From a virus: a stretch of 22,650 bases of DNA. The position numbers were made by a program, and so were the translations under genes. The notes below the pieces were generated by a model, which was not told the DNA's origin, made no database searches, and was given only the letters and a program-made list of their open reading frames with translations. Shown one piece after another: positions 15,564-22,295 of the stretch (positions are counted from its first letter, which is position 1; the number at the start of each line of letters is the position of its first letter). The DNA is taken from IMG/VR virus record IMGVR_UViG_3300025120_000611, positions 1-22,650 of that record; one strand, 5' to 3'.

Positions 15564-17618
15564 TTAGCCTCCGTTAAGGTCTCCTTGCTTTCCAGTTTCT
15601 GACATGTTAGCGTCTCGATTTCTCTTTATATGTAAGTCCTTTATATCCTGGAGAAGTTCGGCCACTTGTTTACTGTCGGACCCAGCTAAATTTGATTCCG
15701 ACTTTCTTACCCTATCGACAATTCCCATAAGAATGAAATCGGATCTCTGTGTAGCTGCTCGCATTCTCGCATCGGAAGCCTTTTCCTTTTCTTCTTTCAG
15801 TTCTCGTTTTTTAGCAAGTTCTAACATACTCTTAGAGTTTTTAGAGTCATCTTCCATGTATTCACTAAACAATCCATAAAGACCTCCCAGGGCACCACCG
15901 ACAGCCATTCCAGCAACACCAAATATAGATCCCATTCCCGCACCCTTAAGGGCCATTGATCCAACGTCCATAGCATCTCCTGCATCAAGCCCTTCCTTCT
16001 CTTCAATACCTAGACCAGTCTTTGCCATACTCAAGGCTTCGCCTGCCAGCGAAAACCCTAATCCTCCTCCCAGAAGCTTGGCTGAGGTGGGGAGCTTTGG
16101 TACTAGCATTCGAGCCATAGCAACATTTCCCAAATGGTCTCCTGCGCTGCCAAGAAGCTTACCTGCCGTGGTCTCCTGTCCGCCGAGACCTTGGCCTAAC
16201 GCCGCTGCACCCATACCAAGCATACCTACCCCCATGGGTGATTTAAATGCAGACCCAAAGTTTCGTGGCATCCTAGTTTTAATCGCCTCTGTTAAGTTTT
16301 TAATTGCTCCCGTGCTCTTGGTATTAAAAGTATTAAGATAGGCTGAATGTGCTACTTGCCCCTTATTAGTTAAAATATTGGAGTGAGTTAATTTAGTCAT
16401 CGCCTTCTGGGATTTTGCAGGAATTGCTCCTCCCGCCAAGTTTAAAAATGACTTACTTCCTGTTTGCACGGCTGCGAAGAGGTTAACACCCTGAGAAATT
16501 TGAATTAAAGGTAACATCAAATTTGTCACCGCATCTAATGTCATGGGAGCTATTTTTTCGTAATACTTATTAGCTAATTCAGTTTGATTCTTAAGAGTTT
16601 TTTGGTTATCTTCTGCTGTTGATAAAAGTTTTCTATCGTTAGAAGGGCCTGCTACAGCGATATCCTTAAGCATTACAAGATTGGAAGCATCTTGCTGACT
16701 AAGACTATACATTGCTTTCAGTGTATCAACGGCAACATCAAACTCCATTCCTCGGGTTGCCTCAGACATTTGCTGGCCAACTGAAACCATTTTCGCTCTA
16801 GTTTCATCAGCCGATATAGCTCCACGAGCCATGTCTTCAGCAAATTGTTGTATACCTAGTAATTCTCTAGTAGGTCTGGTTGATAAGCCTCCCTTGAATA
16901 AGTTCATAAATGAACCTATCTGCTCTTCTCCTAAACCCTGGAAAGATCCTTTGACATCGGCAAATACTTCTGAAAGGTTTGAGGCGACCTCAGGTCCAAA
17001 CAACGCAAACTGGTTGATGTCCCCTTGCAGCTTTTTAATACCCTCCAGCAAGTCACCCGTAGCCATTTGGTAATCTTTAGCTGATTGAATAACCGAGTCG
17101 TTAAACGACCCTAGTGCCTCATAGTTTCTACCAGTTGCACCTAGTAGATTATTGTTGACATCTCTAAATGATTGTTGATTCTGACCCGTTAGAATTAACT
17201 GCTCAGTTAATCGGAGAGTCCCGCCTTCGGTTTTTCTGATACCTGCGGCAAAGTTGTCAATAAAAGCTTCTGCTGCTCTAAGATAGCCAACACTGCTGTT
17301 ATTGATAGCGGTGGAGTTCTCGTTGATGATCTTTTGTAAGGTAACACTCTGGCCTAAAGCTTTAACATTGATTCTATCGGCCTTTTTAACAACCTCGGTA
17401 CCCTTATTAAGAACATTGTTTGACTGAAGGATTGTGTTACGCAGGTACCTTACTTCATTTAGGTTGTCTAGTTGAACATTCTTAAGGTCACCTGTATTAA
17501 CAGACAGTCGGGTAATCGGATCAACTAAACGATTCGTACCGTCAGTTGAATCCTCCAACGCAGCTACCATGTTTGCGGTCAGTTGATGCTGTGTATTTCT
17601 TAGATTGTTCTTTGCCAT
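15564..17618 (-). CDS. tail tape measure protein
   Basis: 684 aa, almost entirely helical. The first 400 residues are polar helices rich in Gln, Asn, Glu and Leu. Small hydrophobic Gly/Ala segments lie at about 455-475 (PMGVGMLGMGAAALGQGL) and 548-582 (GSMALKGAGMGSIFGVAGMA and GGALGGLYGLF). The charged C-terminus runs KKRELKEEKEKASDARMR. This architecture is that of tape measure proteins (T4 gp29 is 590 aa), which set tail length and enter the cell envelope on infection. With about 0.15 nm of tail per residue, a tail near 100 nm is inferred. The gene starts 2 nt after the preceding stop and is followed by the putative tube initiator, as in T4 (29-48-54). Confidence 0.78.
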   Translation of the reverse strand: MAKNNLRNTQHQLTANMVAALEDSTDGTNRLVDPITRLSVNTGDLKNVQLDNLNEVRYLRNTILQSNNVLNKGTEVVKKADRINVKALGQSVTLQKIINENSTAINNSSVGYLRAAEAFIDNFAAGIRKTEGGTLRLTEQLILTGQNQQSFRDVNNNLLGATGRNYEALGSFNDSVIQSAKDYQMATGDLLEGIKKLQGDINQFALFGPEVASNLSEVFADVKGSFQGLGEEQIGSFMNLFKGGLSTRPTRELLGIQQFAEDMARGAISADETRAKMVSVGQQMSEATRGMEFDVAVDTLKAMYSLSQQDASNLVMLKDIAVAGPSNDRKLLSTAEDNQKTLKNQTELANKYYEKIAPMTLDAVTNLMLPLIQISQGVNLFAAVQTGSKSFLNLAGGAIPAKSQKAMTKLTHSNILTNKGQVAHSAYLNTFNTKSTGAIKNLTEAIKTRMPRNFGSAFKSPMGVGMLGMGAAALGQGLGGQETTAGKLLGSAGDHLGNVAMARMLVPKLPTSAKLLGGGLGFSLAGEALSMAKTGLGIEEKEGLDAGDAMDVGSMALKGAGMGSIFGVAGMAVGGALGGLYGLFSEYMEDDSKNSKSMLELAKKRELKEEKEKASDARMRAATQRSDFILMGIVDRVRKSESNLAGSDSKQVAELLQDIKDLHIKRNRDANMSETGKQGDLNGG

Positions 17619-17620
17619 GG

Positions 17621-18202
17621 TTACTGTGCGATGTCAGGATCTAATAAGGATATTGAGAAAAGATCAGATATGGATGCAACATTAAAAGTCTTAAAGCTAC
17701 CACTGTTTAAAACACCCACCAAACCCGCTCTATTCTCCCTTCCTAAAAGTCTTCTGGAAATGGTGGACTCTTTCAATGCTTCAGTTAATTCAGACGTTCC
17801 TCTGCCAAGATTTCTAAGGTATCCATAATCGATAGTTTGATCTGTACTGTTAGATCTTTTCTTGATGGATAAATACCTGGACAGAATTCTATTCTTATAC
17901 AAGTTATTTATCACGAATTGAAGCAACTGGTCACTTAATGATTCTATTGTTAATACTTGTAAAATTGTATTATATGTGGTTCGTGCAAACCTGTACCCTC
18001 TTGCACCAGATCTCCTAGTAGATACAACAAGACCCTGGTAGATCGCATTCTTAGATTCTGTAATGTAGGTAAACTGGATCATATCTCCAGGTTTAAGACC
18101 TAAATAGGAAGTTTCTGGTGCCCTGATCAATCTGTCTTTAGGGTCTAAGTCATTCAACCTTTCCCTAAATTCTCTGTCAACTCCTCGGTAGTGTAGTGCC
18201 AT
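17621..18202 (-). CDS. small tail protein, first gene of the late operon, function unknown
   Basis: 193 aa. It has a beta-type N-terminal half (LKPGDMIQFTYITESKNAIY, then YRFARTTYNTILQVLTIESL), followed by a helix (DQLLQFVINNLYKNRILSRY) and a basic linker, with a C-terminal SDLFSISLLDPD. The 'PGD.i.F.Y.......Y....V' start recalls small tail proteins of large myophages that begin with a beta barrel, but I do not recognise the family. Being first in the operon, ahead of the tape measure, suggests a tail-assembly or hub-associated part (T4 has gene 28 at this place; no similarity claimed). The leader lacks a Shine-Dalgarno; two late-promoter octamers lie just upstream. Confidence 0.55.
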   Translation of the reverse strand: MALHYRGVDREFRERLNDLDPKDRLIRAPETSYLGLKPGDMIQFTYITESKNAIYQGLVVSTRRSGARGYRFARTTYNTILQVLTIESLSDQLLQFVINNLYKNRILSRYLSIKKRSNSTDQTIDYGYLRNLGRGTSELTEALKESTISRRLLGRENRAGLVGVLNSGSFKTFNVASISDLFSISLLDPDIAQ

Positions 18203-18226
18203 TGTAATATTTTTGAATATTTCTCA

Positions 18227-18234
18227 TATTTATA
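18227..18234 (-). promoter_or_regulatory. T4-type late promoter octamer, proximal
   Basis: Reading the minus strand, this is an exact TATAAATA, the -10-like element recognised by the T4 late sigma factor gp55. It sits 24 nt before the ATG of the first tail gene (18202), a typical late-promoter distance. The surrounding sequence has no -35 element, as expected for late promoters. Exact copies of the octamer were found at only three places in the window, two of them in this short divergent gap. Confidence 0.6.
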
Positions 18235-18264
18235 TACAGACATTGTATAGTAGGATCTATCATC

Positions 18265-18272
18265 TATTTATA
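18265..18272 (-). promoter_or_regulatory. T4-type late promoter octamer, distal
   Basis: A second exact TATAAATA on the minus strand, 38 nt upstream of the first and ending 6 nt before the likely ATG of the rightward small gene. Transcription from here would give a leader of roughly 55 nt on the tail operon. Both octamers lie in the same AT-rich divergent gap, so one may be fortuitous. Confidence 0.45.
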
Positions 18273-18278
18273 AAATAT

Positions 18279-18578
18279 ATGGGTAGCTTAGAACAGGATT
18301 TAGTTGAAACAATAGATTTATTAAATTTTACTTTCTCTAGTGACTTTGTAGATAAATGGTCATTTAAGTATGGTAAAAGATTACCTAGTTTATTTCAAAT
18401 AAGACTATTAAAGTCTTTAGATAGTAGAAAGCCATTAAAAATAGAAACTGTTAATAAATTTCTTACAGTTGATTCAGGATTTAATGAAGATGTTGTATTT
18501 AGTTTTCTTAAAGATATTGACATTAAGATCTACAGACCTATAATTTCAGGAACACTTAAACAAAAGACAATACAATGA
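18279..18578 (+). CDS. small rightward protein of unknown function, very AT-rich gene
   Basis: 99 aa from the ATG at 18279 (starting MGSLEQDLVETIDLL). An earlier in-frame ATG at 18213 would add 22 residues but would run through both late-promoter octamers of the divergent operon, so the later start is preferred. The protein is helical, with no membrane segment and no motif I recognise; the second half reads KPLKIETVNKFL and DVVFSFLKDIDIKIY. G+C in 18301-18540 is 58 of 240 (24%), far below the genes on either side (roughly 40-48% in the lines counted). Its stop overlaps the next small gene by ATGA. It may be a small regulatory or host-directed protein; that is a guess. Confidence 0.6.
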   Translation: MGSLEQDLVETIDLLNFTFSSDFVDKWSFKYGKRLPSLFQIRLLKSLDSRKPLKIETVNKFLTVDSGFNEDVVFSFLKDIDIKIYRPIISGTLKQKTIQ

Positions 18579-18730
18579 AAGATCTAAAAGTACGTCAGAT
18601 TATTGCTAAGGGAGTCTCAGATTCTAATCGATACACCTCTCCACCAGATGACGATGGCGCAGCAGCAACTCTGGGCATGATGCTACTTTTTCTTATCTTT
18701 TACGCTTTCTACTACGCGGCTACTCAATGA
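18575..18730 (+). CDS. 51-aa predicted single-pass membrane protein
   Basis: The ATG at 18575 overlaps the stop of the preceding gene (ATGA), and the frame is open to a TGA at 18728-18730. It has a charged N-terminal half (MKDLKVRQIIAKG...PPDDDGAA) and a C-terminal hydrophobic segment, residues 33-49 (LGMMLLFLIFYAFYYAA). This would be one membrane span with the N-terminus probably inside. Small phage proteins of this shape include holin-like, spanin-like and superinfection-exclusion proteins, but there is no specific match. Its last 48 nt are antisense to the 3' end of the nuclease gene. The base composition returns to normal exactly at this gene. No Shine-Dalgarno is visible; translation would depend on coupling. 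Confidence 0.5.
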   Translation: MKDLKVRQIIAKGVSDSNRYTSPPDDDGAAATLGMMLLFLIFYAFYYAATQ

Positions 18731-19501
18731 CTTCTTTAGCTCGCGCTGCTCGTCCAGTCTTTTACAGACAACATCCTCTGATTCGAATTTAGGGCAAGCT
18801 TCCTTATACTCACACCAGTTACAGAAGATGTTCTCCTGCGCCCAGAACTCATCCTTCTTCTTCTTTCGAATTCTCCACACCTTATCAATTTGCTGTCTCT
18901 TCCATCTTTCTATCTGAAATCTGGTGAACTTGACGGCAACAAAATTACCTGTTACGGGGTAGTAGTGAGCACAAAAGATATTCTCAAAGGGGACACCATG
19001 AATCTCGTGCATCGCCCATGCGTAGCCCTTTAGCTGGTTGTCATCCATTAGAGTTTTCTTTCTCTTCTCCTTTTTGGATGTTTTGTAGTCAATTACTAGA
19101 TAACCACCATCCCGCCCCTTAACCACTCGGTCAATGATGCCAACGAAGCTGATATCGTTTTTCTCGTCTAAGGGCAAGCTGACTGACTGCTCAGTTGAGA
19201 CAGTTTCCCCCATCTTCTGATTCCAGATCAGAAAGTTCTCCAAACAAGTCTTCATTCTCTCATTCTCATGGAATGGGACTTTGTAAGTCGCTCGTTCCTG
19301 TTCCGCAAGCCTAAGGAGAGACTTTAAGTCATTCTCCTTGTATCCAAGTTCAAATACCTTATGAATGAAAGAACCGAAATTCAAAGCGTCTTCATTCTTG
19401 GCACCAAATCCTGGTAACCGTTCTACATATCTCAGCTTGTATTTCCATAGGCATTGGTCTATGATGTCACTTCGAGAGGCACTGATATTATTTATAAACA
19501 T
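18683..19501 (-). CDS. Cas4/RecB-type PD-(D/E)XK nuclease with Fe-S cluster motif
   Basis: 272 aa. The N-terminus ISASRSDIIDQCLWKYKLRY supplies the first cluster Cys (C17). H47 lies in FGSFIHKVFELG. Catalytic D124 is in GIIDRV, followed by D138-x-K140 (VIDYKTSK), and Q156 and Y160 are in QLKGYAW. The C-terminus has FCNWCEYKEACP (C227, C230, C236). This is the full set of RecB-family nuclease motifs plus a 4-Cys iron-sulphur site, as in Cas4 and AddB. Such phage enzymes act as exonucleases in recombination or DNA processing. The only in-frame ATG upstream of the motifs is at 19501, which shares bases with the start codon of the divergent primase; no Shine-Dalgarno is present. There are no Cas1/Cas2 genes or repeats nearby, so a CRISPR role is not supported. 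Confidence 0.88.
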   Translation of the reverse strand: MFINNISASRSDIIDQCLWKYKLRYVERLPGFGAKNEDALNFGSFIHKVFELGYKENDLKSLLRLAEQERATYKVPFHENERMKTCLENFLIWNQKMGETVSTEQSVSLPLDEKNDISFVGIIDRVVKGRDGGYLVIDYKTSKKEKRKKTLMDDNQLKGYAWAMHEIHGVPFENIFCAHYYPVTGNFVAVKFTRFQIERWKRQQIDKVWRIRKKKKDEFWAQENIFCNWCEYKEACPKFESEDVVCKRLDEQRELKKSLSSRVVESVKDKKK

Positions 19502-20456
19502 GGCGGATAGTTCTTACATTAGAAAGTATTGCTTGAGTAAGTTCCAGTCTAATTATAGACTTACTAGTGATGATGCGGAATTAGTAGTTCCATCATTATT
19601 TCTAGATAACGACTACAAGAGACACATGTCGATTAACCTGGAGACAGGTTTGTGGAGGTGTTTCAAGAGTGGTGAGACTGGGAACTTTGTAAAGCTCTAT
19701 GCGACACTTGAGAAGTGCTCTTTTCAAGAAGCTTATGAGAAGTTTGTATTTGAAGACTTTATGGCGGGACGTGGCCTTAGTCACCGCAAGCCCATTGAAC
19801 CTATCAATCCACACAAGATTAGGTCCAGCCTGGAGGAAGCAGAGCACTTTGAGGAAATCGAAAGCCACCCCTTGATTGATAGTCGTATGCTTCAAGGCTT
19901 TCGCTTCATGATGGCTAAAGAAGGAAAATACAAGGGCAGACTAATTATACCTTTCATCAACTCCAGGAACAAACTCTTTTACTTTCAGGGTCGTGCTATT
20001 AATGGGGAGTTGCCAAAATATCTTAACTGCAAAGACCTCAGGAGTTCACAGGTTCTATACCCTTTTGATTATGCCTCTCACAAGCCCCTGTATATCACTG
20101 AGGGGGTCTTTGACTGCCTTAGCCTACAAGCGGTAGGGTTGAATTCAACAACGACCCTAAGCTGCTTTACGAGCCGCGAACAGATGCTACAACTCAGTCA
20201 GTATCAGGGACCCCTAGTCTGTGCATTTGATAATGATGGGGCTGGGGAAAATGGTAGAAAGAAGTTTATGGACCTTGCACACTGGGTGTGTCGGGGTGAT
20301 TTATTTTCCGTAGTGCCGACCTCACCTTTTAAGGACTGGAACGAGATGCTAGTTAAGGAGGGACCTGACTACCTCAAGGAAGAGGCAGAGCAAATCACCA
20401 AGCTAGACGCACTCTACCTAACGATGCTATCGTATAATAAAGGCCATCTCGTTTGA
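19500..20456 (+). CDS. TOPRIM-domain DNA primase
   Basis: 318 aa from the ATG at 19500. The TOPRIM core is clear: LYITEGVFDCLSL with E201, VCAFDNDGAGENGRKKF with D244 and D246, and a later KDWNEML. These metal-binding acidic residues are those of DnaG/gp61-type primases, which make RNA primers at the replication fork. Residues 40-75 (KRHMSINLETGLWRCFKSGE, then GNFVKLY) align in layout with the second half of a CHC2 zinc domain, but the usual four Cys/His ligands are not present. In-frame ATGs at 19365, 19461 and 19464 would extend it, but into a hydrophobic stretch antisense to the nuclease, so they are not preferred. The last 30 nt overlap the converging 318-aa virion gene. Confidence 0.82.
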   Translation: MADSSYIRKYCLSKFQSNYRLTSDDAELVVPSLFLDNDYKRHMSINLETGLWRCFKSGETGNFVKLYATLEKCSFQEAYEKFVFEDFMAGRGLSHRKPIEPINPHKIRSSLEEAEHFEEIESHPLIDSRMLQGFRFMMAKEGKYKGRLIIPFINSRNKLFYFQGRAINGELPKYLNCKDLRSSQVLYPFDYASHKPLYITEGVFDCLSLQAVGLNSTTTLSCFTSREQMLQLSQYQGPLVCAFDNDGAGENGRKKFMDLAHWVCRGDLFSVVPTSPFKDWNEMLVKEGPDYLKEEAEQITKLDALYLTMLSYNKGHLV

Positions 20457-21383
20457 TACGATCGTTTGATTCAGAGCATTAAACTTAAGTCTAGCAACGT
20501 AGGTTCCTGTCATGGACCCTAAAGTACCATCCAATAATCTAGGGTGCGTTTTCAAGGCTTCAGTATCAAAACTAAACACAACGGTATCCTCGGATGTGGT
20601 ATCCATAACCGAAGAAGTTGCTGTGTATCCTGATACCTCAACTCTAGCGGGTAGATTTCTGTCTTGGTTTTTCTTATAAATCTCAAGCATTGGTTGGGTC
20701 ACTAAGGACTGCTTAAAGAGATTAGTGATGCTTCTATCAATATTGGCGTTCTCAAGAGTAAACTCATTTGTGAACTTGAGATCTACTTTAGACCCTAGTA
20801 CCAAAAAGTTATTCTCAAGCCTTGTGGAGCAACGAAAGAGAAGAGGCTCTGTTACACCAAAGAATCTATCCTCGGTTAAGGTAAACTCATTGATGATTGT
20901 ATCTATATTAGAGCCAACAACGCGCCTAACAGTCCAAACATCAAGGAAATCTCCCGTGGTATCGACTCTGTTTTTTATTTGCTTAGTATTGGGAAAACTT
21001 GAAAGATTAAATTCACCACTAGGTTGAACTGAAGGCTGATTTAGAATTACGGCATATTTACCAGAATCAAGTTTATAGATGCCGGAAGCGTTACCCTCCC
21101 CAGGGTCGTAGTTGCTAGGGTCAAAGTTCGAGTTAGTCGTTACTGAGTTGTTATTGGTGAAGTTCATCAGAACTTGACCAGTTGCAGCATAGTCAATCTC
21201 ACCATCAGTATTAATGACTGAGCTTGGGAATTGATTGTTTGAAGCCTTAAAGACCGATACTCCACTTATCTCGTAGGGATCAGTGTATTGCCCATCATTT
21301 ATAAAGTAGAGCAGAAGAGCAGTTGGGCCTAGAACGGTAGGTCTTTCATGCCTAGTAACGACTTGATTTCCGTTAATTATCAT
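20427..21383 (-). CDS. putative virion structural protein, unknown
   Basis: 318 aa, beta-rich, without membrane segments, with many Asn, Thr and Ser residues and a C-terminal domain (VEVSGYTATSS..., then TGTYVARLKFNALNQTIVS) that looks Ig-like. I do not recognise the family. A Shine-Dalgarno GGAG lies 7 nt before the ATG. That site, the ATG and the next 8 nt all lie inside the -1 frame extension of the gp26-like gene, so the genes are physically coupled. Following a hub-assembly gene, it is probably a tail or baseplate component. It ends 30 nt inside the 3' end of the primase gene on the other strand. Confidence 0.55.
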   Translation of the reverse strand: MIINGNQVVTRHERPTVLGPTALLLYFINDGQYTDPYEISGVSVFKASNNQFPSSVINTDGEIDYAATGQVLMNFTNNNSVTTNSNFDPSNYDPGEGNASGIYKLDSGKYAVILNQPSVQPSGEFNLSSFPNTKQIKNRVDTTGDFLDVWTVRRVVGSNIDTIINEFTLTEDRFFGVTEPLLFRCSTRLENNFLVLGSKVDLKFTNEFTLENANIDRSITNLFKQSLVTQPMLEIYKKNQDRNLPARVEVSGYTATSSVMDTTSEDTVVFSFDTEALKTHPRLLDGTLGSMTGTYVARLKFNALNQTIVSNEMAFIIR

Positions 21384-21551
21384 AGCGATTCTCCAATCTT
21401 GTCATCTCATCTGAGTAGAATTTCAGGAAAGACATCCTTTCTTTCTTCGTCATTGTCTTAACATCAGAGTAAGAAAAACCAATTTTACTTACTAATATGT
21501 AGGCTTGTTGTAGTAGGTCCTCAGAGGTTAAAGTTTCTGTTAGCTCATTGA
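21373..21551 (-). CDS. -1 frame extension of the gp26-like protein (gp51-like position)
   Basis: After a -1 slip at the T run, the frame is open for 59 codons to a TAA at 21373-21375, from TTC AAT GAG onward (FNELTETLTSEDLLQQAY, then SKIGFSYSDVKTMTKKERMS and FLKFYSDEMTRLEN). It has no plausible start codon of its own before the middle (the first ATG encodes M34), so it must be reached from the gp26-like frame. The fused product would be 307 aa. The helical, charged C-terminal pattern (LLQQAYxLV...GFS..DV..M...ER..FL....DEM) resembles the distal domains of phage tail assembly chaperones. The stop overlaps the next gene's start by 11 nt. The alternative is a sequencing error in the homopolymer that splits one normal gene. 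Confidence 0.65.
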
Positions 21552-22295
21552 AAAAAAACCGGCATCTATCGGTACTGCGAGCGTATCTTTATGCCCACAT
21601 TTCCCGCACTTAAATACAAACCTAGGATCAATACCATACTCCGTGACCGTAATCTCTTTAAAAAGAGTCTTAACATCCGCTATTTCCATCATTCCAATGG
21701 CCTTAGATATAAAGACAGGATCGGTATTTTCATTAAGGGAGACTACAAACCTATACAGATTTTTGTAGATAGTTTCCGTGTCCATTAAATATGGCTCTTC
21801 TCTATTCCTAGGAAGTCTAATTACAGCCTCTACCTCTAGTTTGGGAAGGTATACTTTCCTAGGGTCCTCGTAATCTGCTGGAATCTGGTTTAAGTTAAGC
21901 TGCTTGGATAGCTGAATTTTAGATTTAGATTCGTGATTGCAGTTATTACAAACAACCCCAAACTCGTAGTCATCACCATAGGATACCTCCCGCAGCTTCA
22001 TTAAAAGGTAGTTTTTGTCCATGAGAAGAATTTCATTGACATTTATACCTTCGACTGTCTTTTCAAGAAGTTCAGTTACAATATCTTTTTCTATATCCTT
22101 ACCTGTAAGAATCAATTGCTCATCTAAAAACTTTAAAGGAGAAATCTTAATGCCAGTAAAGTCAGTGTAAAACTTACCCCCGGACGGCAAGTTTGTTATG
22201 GTCATAGAGGAATCTTTTATTTTACCGAAAAGATCATCTAGGGCTTTATCTCGTTGACTGCCAATGTCGGCATTAATTTTTTTAGCTTCACTCAT
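21540..22295 (-). CDS. 26: gp26-like baseplate hub assembly protein, short (zero-frame) form
   Basis: 251 aa. Residues 35-60 (NLPSGGKFYTDFTGIKISPL, then DEQLIL), 90-112 (LLMDKNYLLMKLREVSYGDD) and C116xxC119 fit the T4 gp26-type baseplate family: 'LPS.G.FY....i.i.~l...de...', then 'D...ll..lR..SYG..Y...v.C..C'. A second CxxC (C230, C233 in FKCGKCGHK) completes a likely zinc ribbon. T4 gp26 (208 aa) acts in hub assembly, with gene 51 next to it. The zero frame ends three codons after an 8-T run (21551-21558). The gene lies divergently from a uvsW-like gene, echoing the uvsW-25-26-51 neighbourhood of T4. No Shine-Dalgarno is evident before the ATG. Confidence 0.78.
   Translation of the reverse strand: MSEAKKINADIGSQRDKALDDLFGKIKDSSMTITNLPSGGKFYTDFTGIKISPLKFLDEQLILTGKDIEKDIVTELLEKTVEGINVNEILLMDKNYLLMKLREVSYGDDYEFGVVCNNCNHESKSKIQLSKQLNLNQIPADYEDPRKVYLPKLEVEAVIRLPRNREEPYLMDTETIYKNLYRFVVSLNENTDPVFISKAIGMMEIADVKTLFKEITVTEYGIDPRFVFKCGKCGHKDTLAVPIDAGFFSMS
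21552..21558 (-). promoter_or_regulatory. candidate -1 ribosomal frameshift slippery heptamer T TTT TTT
   Basis: In the gp26-like frame the codons read GGT TTT TTT TCA ATG AGC TAA. The heptamer T TTT TTT fits X XXY YYZ, so both P- and A-site tRNAs re-pair perfectly after a -1 slip, and the -1 frame is open for 59 codons. The zero-frame stop lies three codons downstream. I see no internal Shine-Dalgarno at the usual 10-14 nt upstream, and could not compute a downstream stem-loop. Confidence 0.6.

Noticed and set aside
18213-18278. 22-residue N-terminal extension of the AT-rich small gene
   Set aside because: It would place coding sequence across both late-promoter octamers and reads as Ile/Tyr/His-rich noise; ATG at 18279 preferred.
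19365-19499. 45-residue N-terminal extension of the primase
   Set aside because: It is entirely antisense to the conserved N-terminal motifs of the nuclease and is unlike any primase start; ATG at 19500 preferred.
18683-19501. Cas4 similarity as a sign of a CRISPR system
   Set aside because: No repeat array, Cas1 or Cas2 is present; stand-alone Cas4-like nucleases are common in phages.
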